Of a stretch of 64,000 nt of DNA, positions 1 to 10,191 are shown in pieces; the stretch's first letter is position 1, and each line of letters starts with the position of its first letter. The notes beneath the pieces were generated by a model. The model had not been told where the DNA came from. It ran no database searches and saw only the letters and a program-made list of their open reading frames with translations. The stretch spans positions 31,603,298 through 31,667,297 of the forward strand of contig OZ020267.1 in assembly GCA_963971225.1 (NCBI GenBank), in the 5' to 3' direction. The stretch is from Melieria omissa (taxonomy: Eukaryota > Arthropoda > Insecta > Diptera > Ulidiidae). A program made the translations under genes and the position numbers.

Positions 1-1567
1 TACAAACACGAAAACACAGCAAAAGCGGGAAAGCAAAGAAAAAATCGTATGGTGCGACAGCAGGTAACGTTGTAGTTGTTGTTCAGTCGAGTTGAGAATT
101 TTGAAAAATTCACACAAGAAATTGCGGACAGCCAGTAAAGGGGCTACGATACGCAGTGTTTTTGTGACAAGTTCACAGCGTCGAGAATTCTGCCAACATT
201 GGACATCTAAAACTAAGAATTTCGCACATTTGCCGTGGAATCAAGTGCAATTACAACGCAAAGTAAAGTGAAGTAAAATCGCCGAGCAAGTGAAATAACA
301 AGTGAAGTGTGTGTGTGGTGTGGTGCGTTGTTGGAATTGTCGAAACGAGCGACGGAGGGGCGCTGCGCTTGGCCTCGTTGTTGCGTACAAAGTTGAAACC
401 GACGCTAAACGTCGCAGTGATTATAAATTTTTAATGCAAAGCTGTTAGATGTGTGTGCGAATGACTGCAATCGAAGCGGGAATTCATTGTTCGAGGCGGA
501 CTGTGGGCCAAATAACGCGCTGGCAGCGAAAAATGCAAGAAAGTGCAGCAGTTGTCAATTGCAGCTGCTGCTGCCAAGCCTGACATTCTTATTGGATTCG
601 GTGTTGTTGTTGTGTTTTTGTTGCTGTGGTTGCCTGTTGTTTGTGTTGTGCGTGGTGAAGTTTTTGGGAGCAGTGTCAGTCAAGAACAGGCACCGTCGCT
701 GCGGCTGCCAATTGGGCAAAAGTCACTTGCATTTTGCATCTGCATACAATTTCGTCAGCATGCCAGAATGTGACAGGTTCGTCGACACCGACTTGAGCGC
801 CTAGAATGTTCTCGAATCGGCCCCGCTGCGACCCAGCGCAAATTATTCGGAAAATTTTATGGAATTCAGTGATTTCTGTTGACATGCTCGATCGAATGGC
901 AATCGCGGAAATCAAGTCATAGTTTCTTTTCGAGTGTAGTTTTGTGTTGCTTTTAGTTGAGCTCTGCACTGGCCGCACCGCGCCCCCCGCTATTGAGTGC
1001 TTGCTATCGCAGCGTGCGCTTCGTTGGTTCGTTCGTGCGGCTTTGTTGGTTTCGTGGTGTGTTTCGTTTGACATGACATACGAGTGTGATTGCGAGTGTG
1101 TGTGCGTGCGAAGCAAACTGACGTTTCTGCCAATTGGAACAGTGTTGCTAGCACATCTGTCAAACCATGGCTAAAAGCAAGAAGTGGAAAGCAAGGCAAA
1201 TGAAGTAGCCAAATTATGGTCGTTGTTCAAGAAATTTTGCACAACTTTAAACCAACTTAAACAATTAAATAATGTGATGAAATTGCTATGGGAAATGATG
1301 AAAGAGCGGAGCGCGTTTTGTTGGTTGACTGATTGTGCTGCTCGCGTGCGGTCGCGTGCGACAGAGATGAATCATGGCTCTATTTTAAACTCCACAACAA
1401 AAAGGGCGCACGCCCACTAGTTTGGGAAGGAGAAGTGAAGATTGGTAGAATCGTTGTCTTAATTTTATTGTTTTAATAAACATTTGAAGAGCAAATAAGC
1501 AAGTTTTACTATCTCCAGTGGTTTGTATAAAATTGGTGAATTTTGAATTTTTTCGTCTTCAACGGCC
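1..1567 (+). promoter_or_regulatory. Upstream cnc region, 5'-UTR-like in its first 450 bases
   Basis: The first 450 bases look like a fly leader, with many AGTGAA and CAA/GTG words and no ATG between 51 and 432. A match to the initiator (TTCAGTC) sits near 82-88, but there is no convincing TATA or downstream element at the proper spacing. It could be an alternative first exon or promoter of cnc, or the end of an upstream gene. No protein-like reading frame is convincing: the ORF at 451-804 is low-complexity Cys/Leu. From about 1440 to 1567 nothing is recognisable. Confidence 0.3.
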
Positions 1568-1571
1568 TTAA

Positions 1572-2080
1572 CCCTTTCGCTATTTTGTTGCCATATGGCA
1601 CGTTGCTACTTTGTGGACTTCTGAACAATCTGTGGTTTGAAGAATACATTTTTTGTTGGTCCTTAGAATAGTTTGAAGTTTTAGGAAAAATACAAAATTG
1701 ATAAACTGAATATTAAAGTTTAAAGAAGAGAAGTATACGCGTTTTTTTAATGGTATTTCTTGACATAGTAAAGGAAGAAGAAGCAGAAAAACTAGATAAC
1801 TGTTTAATTTGACGTTTTCTTTCAATTTGGATAGTTTTTTGTTTTAGTTTTGGCTGAAGTAAATGAAGAAATATTCAAATTTTCGTTATACGTAAAAAGT
1901 TTTATGTTTAAGTAATTATTACAGCTACAACGATGTGGTTGCTCTCATAGAAAAACACTAAAATACAGGGTCCGAGTATAAAAATTAAAAAATTTCGTAT
2001 GGAATGTTGTTAAAATAACCAAATAGAAGCCTAAAATTTAAAATTTGATCTTTCCCCAGTAAAAACCTGTTGCGAAAGGG
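1572..2080. mobile_element. TTAA-flanked MITE, piggyBac type
   Basis: A 509-bp non-coding element begins CCCTTTCGC and ends GCGAAAGGG, and is flanked on both sides by TTAA (1568-1571 and 2081-2084). A TTAA target duplication with CCC...GGG ends is the hallmark of the piggyBac superfamily. There is no transposase, so it would depend on a partner. The left end contains TTGCCATATGGCA, which reappears near 14325-14360. Confidence 0.75.
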
Positions 2081-2084
2081 TTAA

Positions 2085-3697
2085 ATATACCAAACGTAAT
2101 CAGTCATTGCTACCTTTCTGACTTTCGAAATGTCATTTTTTCAAATATTAGAAAACTGAAATTGCTTAGAATTTTTAAGTGAAAACTAAACTAACTGTGA
2201 ATGCGATTTTCTTGAAGGACACCAACCAACGATTGACTTCGGGTGCTTGAATTATTCAAAGGAAATTACATGAAATATTTGATTTAAACATTTTTACTGT
2301 AGTTTGTTCTCTTTTATACTGAAATCGTTTTGTTAAATTTTTCATAATTGTTTTTCTGCTCTTCAATTTACACTATTCAGTCCAGTCCATTTCGCCTGTC
2401 CATAATTTTGGTGCGTGCCTGCTTTTTGTTTTTTTGTAAATGAAAATTTTGTTTTGCAAACACGCAAATGTGTTTTGTTTTTGTTGCCTGCTTGCAGTGT
2501 GCATGTGCCACTCTAGCCGCTTCGGCGCTCGCTTCAACACACTTCACGCTTCTGAGAAGTAAAAACAAAAAAGGTGATGCACACCCCCCGCTTGTGCAGC
2601 AATGCCGCCCACAATTTCAATCTGCCGTTTCCCCGCGGCCACTTATCACGACATCAAAAACAAACAAACGAGCTCGCACTAAAACAAAGAAACCCACGAA
2701 CGATAAACGACATCAGCGGCGACGAAAATGTTGACAACAATGAGTCGGTCGTGACTGGCTGGCAGCGTGCGGGCGGCCAGCACAAGGGGGCGTGTGAATC
2801 ATATGGCTGCGCCTTGCAGAACGCTGGCAACGGCCGACAACGATGGTTGCGCTTGCAGCAACCGTCACAAATACGCACAATTTGATCAAAAACAAAACTT
2901 AATAATAGTGGCAATAACAACTGACACAAACAACAACAACGTGTGCGTCGCAAGCAGTTTCTGCTTAAAGTGATTGTTCGTTGTTGTGGTCCGAAAACAA
3001 CCATCAACCAACAACAACAACAAGAATTTCGCCAATTTCACCGCGCTCTACGTTGTTGGCGCTGGATTTTCGAAATCAGTTGCGAATATTTCCCCATACT
3101 GACAACATCTATTGTGCAACATTTAACAGCCATAAGAAAGCTCTAAAAATTAAAATTAAAAATATTAAGAGAAAATACAAAAAAATTAAATAGAAATTTA
3201 ATTCAATTTAATTAATAAAAAAATTATAAATAAATTAATAAAATAAAAACAATAAAGTGAATCGTCAAAAGAAGATTTTCGCTCATTTTGTAAGGTTTGA
3301 CAAAAATGTTGACCATTATTAGTGGCGCCGGCGACGGTGCGACGCAACGGTAATGTGTGCGCCCCCACAAAAGTTTTTGGAAGAAAGCGCTTCGTTCGTT
3401 GCGTATATAGCGACAGTCATAACAACGGCAATAACAACAACAACTGCTATTGAAAACAACAATAACATCATCAATATCGACAGCGACAGTGTGGACAAAG
3501 CGCCAGCACAAAGCAAAGTAAGATTGAAAGAAATCAAATAGCGCAACTTTTCCTACAAAGGTTAAAGCCAAGTGCGGAGAAAAATTACAACAAAAAAGTG
3601 CAAAATTACGCGCCATTCACCTGTGGTGATAAAAACGTTTTTTAAATAATTTTTACTTTTGCGCAGAAAATATTTTCAATTTGTTTAAAATCAAATG
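2085..3697. other. Upstream sequence of the cnc leader
   Basis: Sequence from 2380 on is richer in GC and in CAA/ACA words than its surroundings and reads like fly promoter or leader DNA. The transcription start of the leader exon was not located. ATG triplets are frequent up to about 3355, then absent except for one at 3695 that opens a six-codon frame ending in TGA at 3713-3715. From 3140 to 3290 the sequence is A-rich. Confidence 0.35.
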
Positions 3698-4310
3698 CTT
3701 ACCAAGTCGCAGTGAAGTGAAGTAAGTGAATATAACAGTGCAACAATAGCAACAACCAGACAACACCAACACTCACAGTGCGCGCAAATTTTTCGTGGCG
3801 CGTCATTTGGCCGCTACGTGGTGTTTGTTTTTGTTTTTTTTTTCTAGCGTTTGCCATTTGCCGCACACAATTTAAGATTCCATTTTTTATCTCGAAGAGT
3901 GTAAAGAACGCTGGCCAAGTTCAAGGACGTGCGCCTCTTTCTATTCGTGCTGCAACAACAACAACAACGACACCACAAACAACGCCAAACCCATAAAAAG
4001 AACAACAAACACAACAAATAATTTGCGCAAAGCATAGCCAAAATCAGATTCTTTGTACTTTGCTTCGCCTCCCGCCCCCTCAAAACACATCGCCGCCATC
4101 ATCTGTGAAAAGTAACAGTACCAATATAGCTGCCTGCGCAAGTGTGACACACACACACACACATATACAGGGAGCGGCGTCGACATCGTCCACACTGCAG
4201 TTCAGTGCGTCAGGATCATTCAACCCATCGACGCGCAGACACAGTTGGGTCAGCGGTGCGAGCAAATTGCGTCGCAGCACTTTCCCTGCCAACGTCGAGC
4301 AAAGGCAAAG
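3698..4310 (+). other. cnc: cnc leader exon (5' UTR), 5' end not fixed
   Basis: The exon ends at a strong donor, CAAAG|GTGAGT, at 4310/4311. The 613 bases before it contain no ATG, and one appears only 24 bases past the donor, at 4335. A cap-proximal leader is expected to avoid upstream starts. It would splice to the acceptor at 8338/8339, giving about 1.1 kb of ATG-free leader before the CncC start at 8824. The leader is rich in CAA repeats and includes a short CA run at 4147-4162. The start given is only the point where the ATG-free stretch begins; the true exon start may lie further left. Confidence 0.6.
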
Positions 4311-4871
4311 GTGAGTGAACGCGCGGCTGTACTTGATGTGCACAAAAAGCGCTCAACACAACAACAACAACAATGAAAGTATCGTCATCACCATCAACAA
4401 CAATATCATCATCATTGTAGTCTTCATCACGTAGAACAGCAGCTCTCACCCACGTAGCCACTTAGCAGCAGCAGCAGCAGCATCATTCCCTCCATCCGCT
4501 GTTGGCCATCTCACTCGAGTTCATCTCCATTTTAATTTTATCACATTTTCATTGATGGCTGGGCGGTTTTTTGACGCTTGTCGGCATTTCTCAACGATTA
4601 AATAAACAATTCTTTACAAACTTTCACTGCCTTCTGCGAATTGTCATAATTTATTTGAATTTATTTAAATGATCGATGCATTGAATACATTTTAAAGAAT
4701 TTAAAGCGCAATAAAGTAAAAGTTGAAGGATGTTAATTTATAAAAACAACTGAGTGACCTTGACTCTGTGGCTTGTAGATGTCAAGAATTAAGTAAATAT
4801 TGAAAAAAAACCACTTGAAAAACTAACCTAAAAATAATTTTTCTTTAGTTTTCTAAATGATTAGTTATTAA

Positions 4872-5339
4872 CCCTTTCGAACCCCGAATTTCACCCTGTG
4901 TCTCGATATTTTTGGTATTTAAATCATGAACTCCATCATTTGGAGTCGCCATGCCTCTTTGTTAGAGTTCTAGAGCTAGTTTACTTTTGAACAATTTTAG
5001 CTTAAAACGGGTTAAATAAATTTTTTATTAATATTTTTTAATTACAGAAAATTTATTTCATATTTAAGAAAAAATACAAAATTATCACTTTTCATTTTTT
5101 ATTTAACCATTATTAAAGAAGACTTCAATTAGAACACAAACTTTCCCTGATATCGCTGCAAAATACTGAAAATTTGTTTGGGGATAACATTAACATTTTT
5201 GTAATTTGCTTTGAATTCACTTCTAAAAATATTAATTTGTTGGTGCCTACTTCAATGAAACTCTCAAATCAATCGTAGCTTTTGCTATAAGATGACAAAT
5301 AGGTGAAGTTGCCCTCAGGCAACTTTGGGGTCGAAAGGG
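4872..5339. mobile_element. TTAA-flanked MITE family A, copy 1
   Basis: The element begins CCCTTTCGAACCCC after TTAA (4868-4871) and ends GGGGTCGAAAGGG followed by TTAG, a TTAA with one change. Its body recurs at 7640-8014 and 44801-45240. Close to the right end there is a perfect 8-bp hairpin, AAGTTGCC and GGCAACTT with a CTCA loop (5306-5325). It is non-coding. Confidence 0.75.
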
Positions 5340-5550
5340 TTAGCATCTAAATTATTAGTTAATTAGTTATCAAAGTAATGACCTTGAGCCTGTGTGCTGC
5401 ATTTCGAAAAGGGCCGAACTTTATGGCAGAAATGAAGAATTAATAATAAAGCTATTTCAGGCATCTTAACATGGCCTTGCAGGTGGAACTATCATCTGAC
5501 TAAACTGGGAATTCGTAGTTATACTTGCGTACTTATTTGACTGACAATAA

Positions 5551-5640
5551 GCACCCGTTATCAGGATACGGCCTGTCACTAAAGTTCTCTCCAGACGCCT
5601 CTGCTTTGCACGCGCCTTCTCCAATTGGTCACATCAAGAG
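5551..5640 (+). repeat. Dispersed repeat with GCGCCTCTGCTTT core, copy 1
   Basis: The segment has an AAAGTTCTCTC word, then a CGCCTCTGCTTT-type core and CAATTGGTCACATCAAG. It recurs at 12376-12450 and 29026-29110. Each copy is preceded by an ACCCGTTAnCnGG-like near-palindrome. The parent element is unknown. Confidence 0.7.
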
Positions 5641-6065
5641 ATCCTTCCGACCGTCCCTCTTCGTCGTAAATTCCTCCCGGATGCTGGACTTACAGGGTAC
5701 CGGTGACGCACACAGGACTTCGTTTTTGGGGGATTCCGTAGACAACTTTTGAGCCTTTTACCAGATGAAACCATATTGACAATCCAAAATATTTGGAAGG
5801 ATATCTACAGATATTTAGGTGCAACATAAACCCCCGAAAACCTACCTTGCGTGCGCCAGTACAGGATACAATAGATCTTTTAAGGCGGCCATGCACTTTC
5901 CCCATCAACAATTATAATAATGGCAGAAATGTTCTTGATGGAATAGGTGTCTGTGTTTACAGTATAAAATCCTTTCAAAGTTGTTGGCCAATAAAAAATA
6001 AATAGAAAAAAATGATTAGAGATGTTGATTTTGTACCTGTCTGAAATATTTATTGCTTAAGTTTA

Positions 6066-6306
6066 CACTAGAAAGACCATTGCGGTCATTTTGACGGATT
6101 TTCATTTTGAGATATCCGTGTTTCCTTCAGTATTTCTATCAACTTTTGCTTTTATGACTTTTAACTTTTTATCGGGTTCTACGACTAGTTCTACAATTAG
6201 TGTTCTACAATTACAATTAGCCAAATCCGATGTGTACTTTTCGAGATATTAGCAGATATAATGTGTAGTGTTTATAGGTATGGAAAGCTTTGCTCTCTTT
6301 CTAGTG
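6066..6306. mobile_element. TTAA-flanked MITE family B, copy 1
   Basis: The ends are CACTAGAAAG and CTTTCTAGTG, flanked by TTTA on the left (decayed) and TTAA (6307-6310) on the right. The end resembles the CCCTAGAAAG type of piggyBac terminus. Homologous copies lie at 30208-30439 (inverted) and 55356-55585. It is 241 bp and non-coding. Confidence 0.75.
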
Positions 6307-7271
6307 TTAAAGTCATAAATAGTAAAGGTAATTTTATTGCTTTTATTATATTTTTGATCATAAAAGCAATAACACATTTTTGTTTGTTCTAATTTGTACA
6401 AATAAATGTCAATAAAGAACAACTAACTTACTAACTAACTAACTAACTACATCTTTGATCTGACCCTCAAAACAGGTTAAACACGAATGTAAAGCAAACA
6501 TATTTGGTCCAATGAGTTTAATTGAGTTGATTTCAACACAAGTGTCACACAGTTTTTGGGTGCTGATCTGTCGCTTGTTTGACCGCATTCGTTCAATCAT
6601 ATACATTAAATTTTCATTTTAATGTTAATATCACAAGACTCAAAGCACATTTGATTATCATCAGCGCACTGATCTTCACTCTTCAGTAAAATTCTCCACT
6701 ATTTAACAATATTCATTTGACAATTCAATGACATGTTCACGTTTGTCCATGTTCTATTAAATTGTGTGTGGTTTTACATTTGAATTTCAAACAAAAATAA
6801 ACATCTTCGTTCATACATTTTGAATGTGTGTTTGTGTTTATACTCGATCAGCTATGATCTTGGCCGTGACCTTGACCTTGATAATTCAGCAAAACGAGTG
6901 CAAGGATATTGCAAACGCATATTTGACTGTTGCTTTAGTCACAACTTGATTTCTCACGTTTTGCAAGTAAAATGTATTTAATAATTTATTCTGTGGAAGC
7001 AAAAAAAAATACAAAAATTGCCGATAAGCAGAATCGGTGTTTTCTACATGAGGTGTCAGTTATATTTTTCATGATTGTAGAATAAATAAATTGAAAAATA
7101 AATAAATAAATAAATTTAAACGAAATGCTGCATACATGCGCTGTGACCTTGACCTCTTTACATGGATGCAGGTGCGGCTGTTGGTCGATCTTAAAGCGAC
7201 ACATGAGCAAAATTGTGAGATGGTTGCAATTAACCCTGGCATAGTCGATTTGTCTAGCATTTTGTGATATA

Positions 7272-7510
7272 CAGAGGTGTCTGGACATAGTGAACTAACT
7301 ATTGCAAGACCTGTTCACTGTATTGCGGTTGTTCACTATATAAAGGTTAACATTTTTGTTCAAAAACTCGTTTTATTTGCTCAAAATCCAATTTTTGTTT
7401 TTTTGCTGGAAAATTTATTTCTATATTTAGAGGCTCGATGTCAAAACTTGGGTGTTCACTATATCGAGGTGTTCACTATATAGGGTGTTCACTATACCCA
7501 GACACGACTG
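7272..7510. mobile_element. TA-flanked MITE with GTTCACTATAT repeats, copy 1
   Basis: A 239-bp element has inverted ends (CAGAGGTGTCTGG and CCAGACACGACTG) and a TA duplication. Inside, the motif GTTCACTATAT or a variant occurs about six times near both ends. A second copy of almost the same length lies at 9954-10191. The ends and TA target suggest the Tc1/mariner/pogo group. Confidence 0.8.
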
Positions 7511-7639
7511 TAGTTGAAAAAGAAGATAAGCATTCTAGGGTTAAGAAGGTTTGGTATGATGGGGAAGCTGATTTAATATTTTAGTTCTTTTAATCGCAAC
7601 ATTTTTTTTTAAATGAAATTTATTTTTTTTGGACCTTAA

Positions 7640-8014
7640 CCCTTTAGAGCTAGTTTACTTTTGAACAATTTTAGCTTAGAACGGGTTTGAAAAAAATTGT
7701 GTATCAATATTTTTTTAATACAGACAAAATGTTTAATATTTATAAAAAAATACAAAATTATCACTTTTTGATTTTATTTAACCATTATTAAAGAAACTGG
7801 GTTTTGATCAAACGCACCAAATTCGTAGACTTCAATTAGAACACAAACTTTCCCTGATATCGCTGCAAATTATTGGAAATTATTTTGGGGATAACAGTAA
7901 AATGTTTGTAATTTGCTTTGAATTCACTTCTAAAAATATTAATTTTTTGGTGCCTAATTAAATTAAAACAATAAATCAATCGTAGCGTTTGCTAAACGAT
8001 AGGTGAAGTTGGGT
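7640..8014. mobile_element. TTAA-flanked MITE family A, copy 2, truncated
   Basis: The copy starts TTAA|CCCTTT and jumps directly into the TAGAGCTAGTTTAC body, so about 90 bases after the left end are missing relative to copy 1. The right end is lost near 8014. Confidence 0.7.
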
Positions 8015-8338
8015 AAAGTTAGATAAAGAAAGCACTTAGGAATTAAAACAAAAAAATTCGTAAAGTTTTTTTAATTAGCCGTGATCTTTCTGTACCGTTG
8101 TCTGGTCTTTGAGAGCATCACAAACACATCACATCATAATTTCATTATTCGCCTCTTAACACACATACACACGCATATATATAGCTTCGTGCAGTTTCAT
8201 AGCAGCGTTCGTCCATTAAATTAATTAAACAATAAACGCACATTTAAATGTCATTCGCTGTAGCACATTTAATTTTCGCAAATTTCAATGAATCAGTGCC
8301 TAATCACTTAATCGTTTCCTTTTGATTTTCTTTTTCAG

Positions 8339-8823
8339 AATTGGCTGCAGCGCATTTATTTATTTGCTGACTCTTGCGGAATTCGCTCGCTTGTTCACAG
8401 CTGCAATCAATTAAGCGTTGCAGCGCTGGGAAGCGATTTGCATCGAACCGAATCCATCAGCAACGAATTTTCTATTTTGCAGATACGCAGTTGCGACTTG
8501 GCGCAATTTTTCGATATACGGAATTTGTAAAATCTTATAGTACGCAATAACAACAAACAACACAAAAACGCACCGGAGCGGCAGTAGAAGCGAACGTCAA
8601 GGCGGCAGCGTCATTGAACGCTCACTGCCGCGCACAAGCGGTAGCGGTGGAGGAGGTGGTGGTGGTGGTGGTGCCGTCAACACCCACACGCAGTTGAATT
8701 ACAAAAGCAAAACAATAACAACAAGACAATAACAACAACAACAACGCCAAGGAGCGCACGCATTTATTTTAAGGCGACATCAACGCGCACCCGACAGCCG
8801 CGGCAGCGTTGTGCAGCGCAAAA
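8339..8823 (+). other. cnc: cnc exon 2, 5'-UTR part
   Basis: These are 485 bases between the acceptor at 8338 and the CncC start. There is no ATG in any frame, and several in-frame stops precede the start (for example TAA at 8770-8772). It contains a GGT run at 8650-8672 and CAA runs. The absence of any ATG supports both the exon call and the choice of start. Confidence 0.75.
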
Positions 8824-9780
8824 ATGATTTCGAACAAAAAATCGTATGCAATGAAGATGCTGCAGCTGGCGCTGGCCTTGAGCCTGCTGCAGGTCGATCC
8901 GGACAACTATCTGCGCAACTGGGACTCGCAGCTGGAGTTGCGCGACGGCGACGGCTGGGAGCTGGAGATGCTGCGCGCTGTGCCCATGGTCGAGTATCCG
9001 TATGCGAATCGCAAGACCATGATGCCGCTCATTGAGGATCTGGTGCGCTACGATCGGCAACGCGACACGCCCAACCAGTACAACGTCACAGCATATCTGC
9101 TGAACGTGCAGAACGACAATGCCAATCAGACAGCAGCGCTGCAGGAGTTGCAGGCAACTCCCGGCTCGACTGCCACCTCGACGACAACTGTGGGCGCTGG
9201 CGCCGCAGCACTGGAACAGGCAGCGTCCGCAGCGGCAGCAGCTGCCGTCGCTGCGGCCAATACGAATTCGAGCAGTTTGGGCATTGACTCGGCGGAAATT
9301 GATCTATTTCTCAACTCGGAGCACTTTCAAGAGCAGCGCTCGGTGTGGGAGCAAAATTTGGCCGATCTGCAGGATTTCGGCGATTGGTCGGTGCAGAGTC
9401 CGTACGCGGGGCTGCCGCTAAAGGACGAGCCGCAGAACAGCTCGTACGTGGATGTGAACCTGGAGGCGTTCTGGCCGGGTTTTACGAATGCAGCGGCAGC
9501 GGTGGCCGCCGAGGAGCTGCGAGAGGAAGGCGCCGGTGCGCTGAACGACACCGCGCCAGATCCAACGGATGTTGTGCGCGTCAAGGTCGAACAGCTGGAC
9601 AAGGACGATGCGTTGGTTGCACAAGCGGACGAAGAGGCGGCCTGTTCGAGTGCGACAGCGGCAGCGGCGTCTAACAGCATGGCGAATGTTGTGAAAGAGG
9701 AGGCAGAAGTGCCGGAAAATGGCCGGGAAATTGAAGTGGACATGAGTCCGTTCATTAGCGCAACGGAATTGACCAAAGAG
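8824..9780 (+). CDS. cnc: cap-n-collar isoform C, first coding exon (residues 1-319)
   Basis: CncC is the insect CNC-bZIP factor of the Nrf1/Nrf2 type; with small Maf it drives antioxidant, detoxification and proteasome genes. I recognise the start MISNKKSYAMKMLQLALALS as that of fly CncC. The ATG at 8824 has a good fly context (GCAAAAATG) and is the first ATG of the exon. Residues 11-24 are hydrophobic and run into VDPDNYL, similar to the NHB1 membrane anchor of vertebrate NFE2L1. Five N-glycosylation sequons occur (N87, N101, N148, N205, N241). Alanine runs lie near 132-145 and 223-229, and acidic patches near 155-185 and 228-272. Three sumoylation-type motifs are visible (LKDE 199, VKVE 253, VKEE 290). 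The exon ends in phase 0 at GAG|GTAACT. DNA-binding exons are outside the window. Confidence 0.93.
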
Positions 9781-9953
9781 GTAACTGGGAGGGAGTGGTG
9801 AAGACATTATTGAAGACTTTGTGGATGTATTTTCTACATTTTGTGTGAAGTAAGCCTTTTATTATTATTTAATGTACAGTTTATTTAAGCGTACAGTGGT
9901 GTTTTGTTTTTATTAGTTTTAGCACTCTCTGGGTTAATAATTCCAAGTTTATA

Positions 9954-10191
9954 CAGTGGTGTCTGGATATAGTGAACTAATTATTGCAAGGCCTGTTCAC
10001 TGTATTGAGGTTGTTCACTATATCAAGGTTACCGTTTTTGTTCAAAAACTAGTTTTATTTGCTCAAAATACACTTTTTGTTTTTTGATTCAAATTTTTTT
10101 TCTATATTTAGAGGCTCGATGTCAAAGTTTGGGTGTTCACTATGTCGAGGTGTTCACTATATAGGGGGTTCACTATACCCAGACACGACTG
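9954..10191. mobile_element. TA-flanked MITE with GTTCACTATAT repeats, copy 2
   Basis: This 238-bp element is nearly the same as 7272-7510, with TA on both sides and ends CAGTGGTGTCTGG and CCAGACACGACTG. It sits only 174 bases after the end of cnc exon 2. Confidence 0.8.

Larger units (their letters stand above)
4311..8338 (+). other. cnc: cnc intron 1
   Basis: The intron lies between donor GTGAGT at 4311 and acceptor TTTCTTTTTCAG ending at 8338, with a good pyrimidine tract. It holds two copies of a TTAA-flanked repeat (4872-5339 and 7640-8014), a second TTAA family (6066-6306), a TA-flanked MITE (7272-7510) and one copy of a dispersed repeat (5551-5640). It also has a CTAA run at 6425-6449 and a TAAA run at 7085-7115. 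No coding sequence is seen. Confidence 0.6.

Noticed and set aside
451..1174. ORFs of 76-146 codons on both strands near the left edge
   Set aside because: Low-complexity, mutually overlapping frames; no motif and no splice context.
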